Numbered from the stretch's first letter, positions 34,745 to 45,068 are shown. The stretch is 64,000 nt of DNA from Anthonomus grandis grandis (GCF_022605725.1 NC_065551.1:3720001-3784000); one strand, 5' to 3'. Notes: generated from the sequence alone by a model not told the origin. Numbers and translations: made by a program.

Positions 34745-35880
34745 TCAAATTTTTGTAATAAATATTTTTTTAAATATTTTTAATGGTGTTCTAGATGCTC
34801 AAACTGTTCCTTCATTTTGAATACACAGTCGAAGTCGTTCACAGAATCGCTGTCTGGATTTCTGCTGTGGGTAAGGAATCTATGGCATTGCGTATTCGGT
34901 CCTGCACGTCGTTCTGTGTTGTGGGTGGGGTGGCAAAAACTAACTCTTTAATCCTTCCCCACAAATAAAAATCTAGGATAGTCAGATCTGGGAATCGAGC
35001 AGGCCAACGAAATATACTTCCTCTACCTATCCACAAACGATGCTGCCTGGTTAAGTATTGACGAACTTGAACTGCAAAATGAGCAGGGAAACCATCATGT
35101 TGGAAAATTATTTGCTCTCTTGTTTCCAAATCAACATCTTTCAGTAACCCTGGGAGATCATTTTGCAAAAAATTAAATACACATTACCAGAAAGTGTTTG
35201 AAAAAGAAAGGACCAATAATTTTTCCGCCAATAATGCCGTAACACACATTTACAGTCCATTTTGGTGTTGAGTCTCGCGGATCCAACGGCGATTTTCTTA
35301 TGCCCAATAATGCAGATTATGCAGGTTTACACCACCATCATCACTGCTAAATGATGCCTCGTCCGTCCATAATATCGTCGAGATAAATCGGGTATCTTCT
35401 CTAACCATGTTCAACAGCCAATATCAGAAATTAAGTCTGTTATCAAAGTCTTTTTCGAGAAAGCAAGTTCTGATGCAGAACCACGTGATATGGATGAAGT
35501 CTAAGTAAAAAACAATAAATATAGGATATTAGGATGCTTATTAGTGTTATAACAAATAAAAAAAGGTACCTGTGCTCTTTCAGAATATTTTCTACTAGAC
35601 CTCTATTTGACCTTTTGGGATTACTTCAACCTCATACCTCAATACATACCCGGACGTAAAATTTTCCGCTCTTTCAGAATCCGGTGTCAAAAATAGGTGT
35701 TCCCATTTAAAAAAATCGCTTTAACCTTCAAATAACCTTAAAGGTTAAGCTCAAGGTCAATTTTTAGGTCACCATCAGATGCACCGATTGATTCCCCAAA
35801 ACTTTTGTATTTAAAGATTTTTTCTAGCGCCCATATTTCCCAAGATTTTTGGGTGTGTCCATACTTTTGGGACACCCCGT
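34745..35880 (-). pseudogene. Mariner-like transposase and right terminus
   Basis: Right to left: ILWTDEASFSSDDGGVNLHN near 35380 with the first catalytic aspartate, HYWAHKKIAVGSARLN, then frame 35168-34839 with IIFQHDGFPAHFAVQVRQYL (second aspartate), LWIGRGSIFRWPARFPDLT and LDFYLWGRIKELVF (third acidic residue). RQRFCERLRLCIQNEG closes the protein near 34810 in another frame. GGGACACCCCGTA at 35868-35880 is a mariner-type end and may be its 5' terminus; the left terminus was not identified. The N-terminal helix-turn-helix is missing. Confidence 0.75.
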
Positions 35881-36244
35881 ATAAGGCTGTAGAGTTGTTA
35901 AGGTTTAAACTCGATAACGGTTGAAGATACTTTCCGACAACCGAAATGTCGTGCTAAATTTAAAAAAATGGCGGTGAAAGTTCGAAAATTAGACTTTACT
36001 AATTACAGAAAATGATTAATAAAACAAGTAGAATTAGATCACGAATATAGCTACCAAAAGAGTTATAAATAATTTACAAATAAATAAGGATAAGATATAG
36101 ATTATATGCTCTCTTCCGTAAGTTTTTTTTAATTTGATAATTTATTGAAAGATACATCTCAATCTATTGATTATTTTCCAATTCACGACAAAACCACACT
36201 ATTCAATTCTTTTTAGTCTGATTTCAATTATTTCTTTGCGATAG
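35881..36244. other. Intron with a hammerhead-like hairpin
   Basis: No gene. At 35918-35943 a CGGTTG...CAACCG hairpin is preceded by CTCGATAA and followed by GAAATGTCG, a layout recalling hammerhead relics of Penelope-like elements, but the CTGATGA block is not canonical. Confidence 0.3.
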
Positions 36245-36298
36245 ATCTCCGTGGCTAAAAACGAAAACGATAGCGAGGAAGAAGTATATGGCAATAAG
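36245..36298 (+). CDS. l(2)gl: Candidate 54-nt cassette exon of l(2)gl
   Basis: An uninterrupted 18-codon segment (ISVAKNENDSEEEVYGNK) is preceded by a pyrimidine-rich tract ending TTTGCGATAG and followed by AAG|GTATAT. Both sides are phase 0, exactly fitting the phase-0 intron between exon D (ends DFTSK) and exon E (starts VIDF). It would lengthen an acidic, disordered loop that exon E already carries. It is GC-richer than its surroundings. Fly Lgl has no such insertion, so use in mRNA is unproven; it could also be chance or part of another transcript. Confidence 0.4.
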
Positions 36299-36729
36299 GT
36301 ATATTAACTCTAGAGTTGGAAAACTAGAAGGATATTTTTGTTGTCGTCTTGCATGTCTTTTTTTACTTACAGATATTTTTAGGTGCATGCTTTTGATTAT
36401 TTTTTGAATTAATATGAATAATCTTATTCTTTTCTAAATATTGATTTTGTTTGTGTTCTTGTGGCACGAGTGTGTTATTTCTTCATTCATCTTTTAGTTT
36501 TTCATATAACATTGGTGAATTTGTTGTTTGGTATAAGCCACCACACCTTTTTGTTTTCATGAATTATGAAGTGATAAATGAAAAAAAAAATTTCAAAACT
36601 TATTTCGATATTTCTGCTAAATTTTGGATTTCTAGTCTTAATTTTCAAAATATAAGACCTTTTACAGTCCCTTACTATAATCAAAGAAAATAATAGTAAA
36701 CTATAGAAAATCCATCCCGTGTAAATTTT

Positions 36730-37061
36730 TTGACCACCTAAAAGGATCCCCGCTTTTCGAGCGAGGATCCATCGGTGAAATTACGCGTTGAAATCTGGCC
36801 GATCGCTTGGCTGTGTTGCAAAATTTAATTCGGCGGCTGCGACTCGGCTGAGCAACACAATATTATTTTTGTTATTCGCTCTTGTGACGAACGTAATTCT
36901 GTTATTTTTTTTAAATTTTGTCACTGGTTCTGTAATACATAATGTCGGGCAATGTATGCCAATATTATGACTGTAGGCGAACTAGAAGAGAGAATCCTAC
37001 GTTAAGGATGTTTAAATTTCCTTATAAAAATCCAAGTATTTGCGAACGTTTTTAAATTGCG
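36730..37061 (+). pseudogene. THAP-type zinc-finger exon, probably from a transposon
   Basis: From the ATG at 36942 the frame reads MSGNVCQYYDCRRTRRENPT, then LRMFKFPYKNPSICERF and a stop. Spacing CxxxxC, the basic patch and FKFP are hallmarks of the THAP DNA-binding domain; a one-base deletion near 37050 replaces the expected W-LNC with a stop. G|GTAAGT at 37062 is a strong splice donor, so this looks like the first coding exon of a split gene. P-element transposases begin with such a domain in exon 1, but no further exon was found. The GC-rich 36740-36900 may be its 5' UTR and promoter. Confidence 0.6.
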
Positions 37062-38637
37062 GTAAGTCCTAGAGTTCTATAAACATACTCAACCTTAACA
37101 GTAAGTAAGTACAGGGTGTTCCATTTAAGAGGAAAAACGGCATATTTTTTGACTTTCCCGGTATATTTAAAAAAATTGAAGATAGCCAATCGATATATCT
37201 GGCTCCTAGAAGAGCCAGGTATAAATACGTGTATTTTTACGCAAAGTTGCAGCTGAATACCTGTGAAATGAACATCACCTACAATCTATATCTATCTTAA
37301 GTTTAATTGGGAACTATGCGGCAATGAAAATTACAGTTAACCAAAAACTATAATTTTTTGACTTTTAGGTAAATGAAAAATGTCTAAGGTGGTAAAACTA
37401 TGAGATGATGTACAAAGTTAATTTTTGAATACTGAAAATTAAATTTAAAGAATAAAAATATATAATACCAGTTTAAATAGTCAAATTACAAAACAATAAT
37501 TACTTTGAGATAAAACCTTAAAAATAATACCATAACAAATAATAATAGTTATTTATTAGAGTAAAATAGGTGTTTTAAAATTACTGCCTTCGCTAAAGCT
37601 CGTGTAGTAAACTTCATCATTTTACTCCCTATTAATCATTTTACTGCCTCATCTGTAAAAGTCAATAAAGTGAACTTTTTGAGTGAAGGCGAAAAATATA
37701 TTATTTTATTTTATTATACTGAATCTTCTAATCTTGACCAACTTTAAAGTATACAAACTCAAAAATTAGCGAATCGTCGAATTTAGATCATCAGGTTGAC
37801 AAAAAATATAAGTTACGCTTTTCTTTTTAAATAGGTAGGTATTATATGATACCGATTTTGGGGAAGTTTGAGGATCGTTGATATAAATATTTTTGATAGA
37901 ATTATTTCTCTTTTGCGCGCCATCGTTTTTTTTGTGCTCATGCAGTTTTGTATACTTAGTGTTGCCATTGCTAAGTGGGACACAGGAAATCCCATGTTAT
38001 TTTTTATAGGGATTGGCTTTCCTCTTTAACTTAGAGAAAAAAGTATTAAAATTTATTAAAGAGCACTAAAATCTACAGCCTATAAAATAGCACAGCAATA
38101 AATAGCACGTCACGCACAGACATTTTTTACTTATTTAAATAGCTTAAATCTCTACCACTTGTTACTTTGATAGTCAAAATACCTTTGACATATATATCAA
38201 TTCACGCCGATTCTGTGGGCTTTATTAAGCTTTATAGCCAAAAATCTATATAAAAATTATCTTTTTTTATTGCAATGTATTTACAGGTAACAACCAACAT
38301 TTTTTTATCTTGACTAGTGGACCGTTAAATAAGTTTGTCATTTTATACATGACTACTGTATTGGTAGTAAATACAGTAGTCATTTGGCTTCTTACTTTGA
38401 GCAGTAAATAAAGGACAAAGTTATTGCTCAAAAAGAGATTTCGTATTTTGGCTAGGAAGTAAGTATGATTCTTGTTACTCGCACATACTTTTTTTAGTGC
38501 ATCATTTGGTTATCACTAATATATTTAAATTTTGCAAATGGGACGAGCCTTTAAAAAAAGAACAAAAACAAAAACTAAAAAATTTAAAAAATAAGTAGTT
38601 TTTCGTACTATTTGTTATTATCAAGCTTTCTTCATTA
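37062..38637. other. Intron with one mariner-like terminus
   Basis: AGTACAGGGTGTTCCATTTAAG at about 37111-37129 is a mariner-type terminal repeat; its partner was not found. Beyond that to 38637 I see AT-rich sequence without genes. A motif resembling TTTTACTGCCTCATCTGTAA near 37640 has no interpretation. Confidence 0.4.
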
Positions 38638-39268
38638 TACAGGGTGTCCCACGAACTGACGCGATCGATATATCGAAAACAATTTTTTCAGTTGGTAACA
38701 TGATAAGGCTAATGGAGACATATGACTAAAATATGTTCATGATGATGACATTTCCGGTTATACCATAAGTTGTTGCTAACTTCCTTATTTTAAAAGGCAC
38801 GCTCTACACTTCATTTAATTTTTTGATTCTACGTTAAATTTGATCTACGAAAAACATTCATGAATGAATGTTTTTTATATTGAAGGATATTTCCAAACTT
38901 TGTGTTCTCAAGACGGATGCCAATTAGCCAAAATATTTAAAAAATATTCGTATTCGATTACGAATGTTATTGCGCCTGTTAAAAATTTGTCTCCAATTTA
39001 TTTCAACACCCTGTACCAAATTTGGTACACTTATATTTTAAGCGGTCCTGAACAATAATCCAGTACCATTTTTCAAAAATAAATATCGCTAATACTACTT
39101 CTCGATTTTTCGCAATTCAAACTTGAATACAGTAGGCCATGACCTGCTTTCTCTAAATGTCGAACTTGCCATTTTTGACCATCTATCCAACAAAAAAAAG
39201 TTTTTGAAAATTGGTCAAGAAACAAAAATTTTAGAGGGGTGGCTAACCTTTAAGTGGGACACACTGTA
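38638..39268. mobile_element. MITE of the mariner type, 631 bp
   Basis: Left end TACAGGGTGTCCCACGAAC, right end the complement of TACAGTGTGTCCCACTTAA; the TA dinucleotide lies on both sides. An additional internal CACCCTGTACC near 39010 suggests part of another terminus. The only frame inside (38864-39058) has no motif, so it is non-autonomous. Confidence 0.7.
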
Positions 39269-39741
39269 TAGACATAATTTAATATAAGCTAATGAGCATT
39301 AACTTCCTGTATAACCGGAAGTGCCACCAGCATAAAAATATTTAAGTCGTATGCCTCCCCATCCCTATCAACCCTATCAAATTGCGAGATTTTATAATTT
39401 CTTGTTTTCGAAAACAATTCTTTTGTAAATGGTTTTCGATTTATAATGTTATCAGTAATGGCAACGTCGCTTCGATTCTTACACGGTTAGCGCATAAAAT
39501 ATTCTTATTTAAGGAAGCATTGATGTCTCCTTGTCGGTTCACAGCTTGCCATTTACGTGGGTTATCTATTCGTTAATATAATTATCTTTGCTATAATGTT
39601 AGATCCAGGCTACAAATTTATTATTTTCGTATGTTCCTGTTTTGTTATTATGAACTTTTTATTGATATATTGGTAGAACTAAATAAAGGGGAGGAGAAAG
39701 TAAACTCAAAGTTCAAGTCTTATAATCAAGCGTCTATTTAA

Positions 39742-39780
39742 AGGTTACGCGTTTCGCCGCATTAGGGCATCATCAGACCT
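39742..39780 (-). ncRNA. Hammerhead ribozyme
   Basis: Minus strand: AGGT (stem I, 5' side), CTGATGA core, T, stem II GCC-CTAATGC-GGC, GAAA core, C-GC-G as a minimal stem III, TA, then ACCT, which pairs with AGGT to close stem I. Cleavage would fall after GTA. A very short stem III is known for the minimal hammerheads of Penelope-like elements. An unpaired U next to the core is shared with the copy at 19934. Self-cleavage is predicted, not shown. Confidence 0.65.
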
Positions 39781-40167
39781 AAGTAAAATTAACAAAATTA
39801 AATAATATGGAGCAGAACGCTAATTAACAGAAAAGACATACCTATAATAATATATAAATACAAAAAACTGCACACTGACTCACACTAACATAAAAATAAA
39901 ATAAGTTTATACCATCGTGTATCGTTATTGACTAAAATATGAATTATAAAACGCCAAATATCACATCCAGTAAATTCTTTACATATTATTTTATAAAGAA
40001 TGAAAACAAATACAATTATGAAAGAAAAAAATATACGAAAAGGTTTTTCAAAAAACACAGGGATCGAACCATTGAATCTAAAGTCTGAAGCATATAACTT
40101 ATCGCCAAACCGGGGTAATGATGTAGCATGCGAGTAATTACGTTATATGAGACAAGATTAAAATTTT

Positions 40168-40386
40168 TTATTGGAGATTATTGAAAATTAGATTAGGTTT
40201 GAAATTGAAGATATCATTGACACAATTTAATATTGGGCTTCTTTTAGCTCTTGTAATCTCCAGCTTTTCGAGGAGATCGAGTTTTTTACCCTTTCCACAC
40301 TCATGTAATATAGTTACATCATCCGACACCGAAAAGTTATGACCAGTCGATAAAAGGTGATTACCTTTGTGAATACCTTTATTCAT
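40168..40386 (-). pseudogene. Penelope-like endonuclease C-terminus
   Basis: A 72-codon frame reads NKGIHKGNHLLSTGHNFSVS, then DVTILHECGKGKKLDLLEKL and EITRAKRSPILNCVN. The pattern H-x3-TGHxF...ILxxxxxxxxLxxLEKLEI...LN is that of the end of the GIY-YIG endonuclease domain of Penelope-like elements (AxHxxxxxHxF, ExxxI). The catalytic GIY-YIG start and the reverse transcriptase are missing upstream. Its position just upstream of a hammerhead on the same strand supports the call. Confidence 0.65.
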
Positions 40387-40439
40387 ATACTTAAGTCTCT
40401 TTGGGAATGATGGATGATTATTTTGAATTGGTAGAACTA

Positions 40440-40755
40440 GGCAAAGCTACAAGTAATCGACTGGACACAATGATTTTCGGAGATAATTACACAAGTGCTT
40501 AAAAATTTTCGATAATTTGGATGAAGGTGCATTTTTCTAAAACAACAGCTCATAAAAATAACGGGTCATTCAAACACCAAATCAATCTCTTCTTAACTAC
40601 AAATGAATGAGTAACATCACGAACTTATTATTGAAGAAATGAGATCGAATAAAGAATGATAAAATGAAACATTTTGAGCTTGATAAAGGTTTATCTACTT
40701 CCTGCACTGTCTTCGAAAACACTGGATTATATTCTACACGATTAAGATTAAAAGT
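40440..40755. other. No gene seen
   Basis: AT-rich intron sequence between the Penelope-like insert and a mariner fragment. Nothing recognised. Confidence 0.4.
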
Positions 40756-41318
40756 ATGGCGCGTTTAGCTGAAAAACAAAGAATTGAAATTTTGATGATG
40801 GTAGGATGTGGCAACAAGACTCGAACACATGCCGAGGTTTGCGATCTGTTTAATGAGTCTGAGTCTTTGGTCATGTTAGAAACAAATATGACCTGGACCG
40901 TCCCACGCTTCCAGAAAACAGGCAATTAGATATTTTGCTCGATTTACAAGAAAATCCACATAAATCAACTCGACAAGTTTGTGCAGATCAGTCAGTTAGT
41001 CAATCATGTGTTCTAAAATATTGGCATAGGAATAAATGGCATCCATATAAAATTCATTTAATTCAGGAGCTCATTGAAAATGATCACATCCGCAGAATAG
41101 AGTTTTGGGAAATAATGATGAATAAATGTAATGCAAACCCACAATTTTTAAGTAAGATTGTTTTCAATGGTTCTGTAAATGGGCAAAATTTTCGTTATTG
41201 GGCACCAGAAAATCCACACTGGAGTATGGAAAGCCACACATTTCCCAAGATGTTAAACGTATAGGCAGGAATTGTGGGCACGTCAATTGCGGGTCCCTAT
41301 TTTATTGAGGGAGTACAT
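40756..41318 (+). pseudogene. Mariner transposase fragment, second copy
   Basis: Same family as 24996-26030: starts MARLAEKQRIEILMMVGCGN, then in another frame from 40935 DLQENPHKSTRQVCADQSVS, RNKWHPYKIHLIQELIENDH and FRYWAPENPHWSMESH. It preserves the linker that the other copy has lost, but lacks the first catalytic aspartate segment (a deletion after KIVFN) and stops at about 41318 where unrelated GC-rich sequence begins. Confidence 0.8.
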
Positions 41319-41474
41319 GCGGTGAGCAGCTTTGCATACCCATGCATATGCAAATGTGGATGGTGATTTCGTGGTTGAAGCTCGCCGCATGCATCGCTTC
41401 CCCGAATGGCCTGAGCGCCAAGCTGAATATCGGTATTTTGGCGGACATCAAAGAAACATTATACGTGTGCGTTT

Positions 41475-41519
41475 GCGCTCAATTTGGACGGGTATTTAAA
41501 ACCCGTCCAAATTGAGCGC
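41475..41519. repeat. Perfect 19-bp hairpin
   Basis: GCGCTCAATTTGGACGGGT (41475-41493) and its exact complement (41501-41519) surround ATTTAAA. A perfect, GC-richer arm pair in AT-rich intron suggests a recent palindrome, for example two abutting ends of an inverted-repeat element. It lies at the end of a CpG-richer block (41320-41530) that has no recognisable protein. Confidence 0.8.
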
Positions 41520-41520
41520 G

Positions 41521-41800
41521 AGAGATTTTTTAGAGCTATGTAGTCCTTGCTGGTAGCGGTGCATAATTTGAAAACAGTGTTGTAAAATAGTGCAAAATTC
41601 AGAGAATAAAATGACATAGTAAAAGAATGATTTTTTTTTTGTGGGGGGGGCTATTATAAAGTTATCCCCCCCCCATAAAAATTCGTCATATCTTTTCACC
41701 TATAGCGGTGCAAAATTTGAAACTAATGGTGCAAAATTAGTGCCAAATTCGAGTCTAGTTTTCACATAGTTATTGCTACTGGGGGGGGGCTATCTTAATC
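41521..41800. repeat. Degenerate tandem duplication with G/C homopolymers
   Basis: Two units each contain AGCGGTGCA-AATTTGAAA, a TAGTGC-AAATTC block, a CATAGT block and a run of nine or ten G followed by CTAT. In the first unit the G run is answered by a run of C (CTATTATAAAGTTATC between them), forming a hairpin. Homopolymer lengths may be affected by sequencing error. Confidence 0.55.
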
Positions 41801-42896
41801 AACCCATGTGAATATATGTTCAAATACGTGTAGAGGAACGACCTCTACCTTTGCTATAGTTTTTTCTATTAGAATATTGGGCGCCTTAAATATTTTCTTT
41901 ATTTGTGGAAATGTATGACATTCTTTAAACTCTATATTTTTGCTCGGAGTATTCTTATGATTATCACTTCGTTTATCAATATTTAATAAAGAAGTATGGC
42001 GCCTTTGACTCCGTGATTCTGTTGAAAGGTTTAATCCGGGTCAGTGCTTTTATTATTAAAAGGTAAGGTTACAACCTGTCCTGTTTCTTAGCTAGCAATT
42101 TATAGTTAGAACATTGAATACACTAGAATAAACACTGGGTGCTTTGGATTGAGTGCAACATCTACACAGGGGGCAGAGGGAATATTTTGTTGATAAACAT
42201 GCTTAGTATTCCATGGTGCCAGTGATTACTCAATTCTAACAGAAGAAAATAAAGTGATATAATAAATTATTATAATTAACAGAAACTGAATTTCATTCTT
42301 TATTATAAAGACAAAAAGAAAGAATGAAATTCTTTTAATAACTAAAACTATTTTGTACTATCTTTATACTAATCACTAATAATAATTACTATTTTAAGTT
42401 TGGATTCCTTAAATCGACAAATTTCCATAAAGAAGGGCAAAGCTGTAAATTTTGCCCAGAAATATTCTCGCGATAAAGGTATTGGCGCTCATTGTTTACT
42501 TTTGGATGGTGCACCTTTCGACAGCATTAGTATCAAAAGGATATTTTGAGTTTCAGTGCCTTTTTTTAATGAATATTCAAATTAAAAACTCTTTTTTGCT
42601 GAAAAATGATAGAGAAGTCTAAAGTGGGTCACATATATTAGGAAAAAGGCAAATCAAATCGTTCCTTTCACAGGCGAGTTGGGTGTCATGTCACAACATA
42701 TTTGTGATGTATCTATTGAGTGTTTATTCAGTTTTCTTAAATTTTACAACAGTTTAAATCAAGTAGTTCATTCTTCATTCTATTTCAAATTTTCATTAAA
42801 CTTTAAACTTTAACTCAATTTCGCTTGGCTCACTGTGTAGAAACAGTTAGTTAAGTATTTCTATTCAAATGCATCCAAAAGAATGTTTTGAGGCCT
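41801..42896. other. Intron, nothing recognised
   Basis: No coding motif or repeat end was identified. The last 300 bases lead into the promoter-like site at 42897. Confidence 0.4.
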
Positions 42897-42931
42897 TATA
42901 AAAAGGTGCGCGTCCAACATACTGAACCAGT
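42897..42931 (+). promoter_or_regulatory. TATA box plus initiator
   Basis: TATAAAAAG starts at 42897 and CCAGTT, an arthropod-type initiator (TCAGTY), places a +1 adenine at 42929, 32 bases downstream, the canonical spacing. The context is a CpG-containing stretch in an AT-rich intron. No transcript evidence exists here. Confidence 0.4.
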
Positions 42932-43095
42932 TCGTTGAAACCCATTATCAGAAGAAGTAAATTCGCTAAACCGCATCGCTCACGCATCTAGTACCACCTG
43001 ATACAATCCCGTGTTTATGGGATAAATCGCATTTCGTACTGAGAAAAAGCTGGCCAGCTAACGCGAGTCAAAAACTGTAATCGAGAGAAAACCAG
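42929..43095 (+). other. Candidate non-coding first exon
   Basis: From the predicted start the sequence runs 167 bases to CAG|GTAAGG, a strong splice donor. No long open frame is present, so it would be a 5' UTR exon. Possible owners are an alternative l(2)gl promoter (exon E follows 1.5 kb downstream), a nested gene, or a transposon. A downstream partner exon was not recognised; the frames at 43248-43523 have no known motif. Confidence 0.3.
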
Positions 43096-43724
43096 GTAAG
43101 GTCTCACAACCATTAATTGTCAAAAAACAATAAATACAGTCCACTTTTCTTAACAGTGAGCTTTCGATACAGTACTTTCTTAACAAAAAATAAAAATCAA
43201 ATAGACAGTGTTGGATATCAAAATTAAGCTTTTTCCCTTCATTTATTTTACGAAAATATCACTAAAAATGTATAATTAAGTATATTATTATAATCTAACA
43301 TTTTTTTTTGGGTATTCGAATCCGAAATGCTACAAAAATAATGTGTGCAAAAATGAAGGTAATGTCCCGTCGATATCCAGTAACCAAAATCGAGAACGCA
43401 GCTTATGTCGTTTGCCAGCGACATATTCATAGTCCGCGCCCACTGTTATTTAATTATCAATACAATGCCCGTATCTCCTGGAATTTCAAAGGAGTTTTAA
43501 TAATTTTTTTGTCTAGATATTAGCAATGGATAACTAAATCAGTTTATAGTAGATATAAACCTCGACAAACTAACAAAGGTTTTTTTGTCAAATTGTTACA
43601 AAACAAAATCATTTACCTACATACATAATACATTTACCTAAGTGTCCCACATGCATTTTTCTTGGAGATAAAGACTTCCCCTATTTGTTATCTTTATATA
43701 CGCATTCTCCTACAAAATATGGAC

Positions 43725-44225
43725 TTCTATTCAACTATGAAATTTGGTATATTGATAGAATAGTTATAAGAGCATCTTTTGATATATTCTATTGTTTTCC
43801 AGCACTTCTGGTTTAGTAAGAAGTGATACTAACTTTCTTATTTTAAATGGAACGATTGGTATATTATTACGTATTTCGATAGAAAATAATATTCTGAAAA
43901 CAATTATATTATATTTGCTACTTTTTGTTTAATACTAAGAGAAAAAATATTTTTTTTAAATTTTAAATTAGGGTGCCATGATTGCGTTGAATGTTTTAAT
44001 TTTTATTCAAGTTATCATGAAAAAATTATTTTCATTGCATTAGATGACTTAAATCTTTCACTCGCCTATTTAAAATGTCCAAACCATTAATTTAAGCATT
44101 TATTTTTTTAAATAGCACATTATTGGGAACAACGACTTTTGAAATGCGATTTCTTTTTTTCAATAACTTGATATGATTATTTTTTAAATCGCTTAATAAA
44201 TAAGCCCATAAGAAAAAAATGTCAG
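43725..44225 (+). repeat. Diverged single arm of the foldback family
   Basis: AAATTTGGTATATTGATAGAATAG and the following 480 bases match the left arm of the foldback at 48347-49351 (GAAAATAATATTCTGA, GCTACTTTTTGTTT, GGTGCCAT) and continue into its centre (AATAAATAAGCCCA). The other arm and the terminal TACCGGTA are absent. Confidence 0.65.
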
Positions 44226-44591
44226 TATTGACAAAAATGACCCATTGCAGACCCATTTTTGGTGAAATATTAGCTAATCATTCTATTTACAACTTAATTA
44301 TTTTCTAAAATATGGCTTATAGTTCAAATAGCTTTAAGGAAATCCAAAAATTATTTTGCTTATTTTTTAGCCGATCTCAAAGCTTCGTTTTCTCTGACCT
44401 TAGAAAAATAGTATTGCTACATAAATAATATTTTCTAAACACAATATTCGCAAATGATTTTCTAGATGTTTTAACTATATTTATTTTCCAATTTGTTCCC
44501 TCATATGCGTGTGAGTGTTTTTGTATTATTTTCCTACTTAATACACGAACTGTAAGGAGAATATTATGTCAACATGAAATATTTATTCTAG

Positions 44592-44847
44592 GTCATAGAC
44601 TTCATCTTAATTGATTCTAAACCACAAGCCGACGATCAAGAAAGCGAAAATCCCGAAGGACAAGAAAATAACGAGAATCCTGTAACCAATGGCACCACTA
44701 CAAAAATTCAACCGGAAGTACTTTTAGTTTTAGCGGAAGAAGAACTGGTGGCCATCGATTTATTGAGTAAAGGATGGAAAATGATGAGTTTACCGTATTT
44801 GGTGGCATTGCATTCGTCCGCGGTGACCTGTAGCCAATATGTGTCAG
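44592..44847 (+). CDS. l(2)gl: l(2)gl exon E
   Basis: Starts VIDFILIDSKPQADDQESEN, an acidic, Asn/Glu-rich loop of about 35 residues that is longer than the short fly loop (VIDFFVTFENNRDV), then VLLVLAEEELVAIDLL and PYLVALHSSAVTC, matching fly VLLEEELCAYDL and HSVHASAVTC. The acceptor is TTATTCTAG after a 16.7-kb intron. The donor is CAG|GTAAGG at 44848, one base into a codon. No defects seen. Confidence 0.95.
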
Positions 44848-44899
44848 GTAAGGCAAGGTTTAATGCTTTTGAGAGAAAAAAATTACACGCAATTTGTAG

Positions 44900-45013
44900 A
44901 TATTCCCGAATCTTTATGGGAAACACTTAGAGATGCTGGTAAAGCCCAGACTAGCCATCTGTACTCTGACAGGCCTTGGCCAATAGATGGCGGAAAATTG
45001 CTTTGTTCTAAAG
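44900..45013 (+). CDS. l(2)gl: l(2)gl exon F
   Basis: After a 52-nt intron (acceptor AATTTGTAG) the split codon gives D, then IPESLWETLRDAGKAQ and SDRPWPIDGGKLLCSK, aligning with fly VYESILRAGDEQ and ISWPITGGTL. The open frame through the intron in a naive translation is not coding: splicing is needed to join SQYVS to DIPES. The donor is AAAG|GTAAAT at 45014. Confidence 0.9.
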
Positions 45014-45068
45014 GTAAATATTTTATAAAATGATAAAAATTATTTATTTTTTAAATTGTGTTTCATAG

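Larger units (their letters stand above)
39669..40439 (-). mobile_element. Penelope-like element, 5' truncated, with 13-bp target duplication
   Basis: ATTGGTAGAACTA occurs at 39669-39681 and again at 40427-40439, giving a 13-bp direct repeat around a 745-bp insert. The insert carries, on the minus strand, the C-terminal endonuclease remnant (40386-40168) followed downstream by a hammerhead ribozyme motif (39780-39742). Hammerheads in the terminal repeats are an established property of Penelope-like retroelements, and variable-length target duplications fit too. The reverse transcriptase is lost by 5' truncation. Confidence 0.75.

Noticed and set aside
43248..43523. Overlapping short frames on both strands downstream of the promoter-like site
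   Set aside because: No motif, no clear splice acceptor, and neither frame continues; not enough for a gene call.
44839..45033. Read-through of the 52-nt intron between exons E and F
   Set aside because: Although one frame stays open, the alignment to Lgl requires splicing SQYVS directly to DIPES, and consensus GT-AG sites are present.
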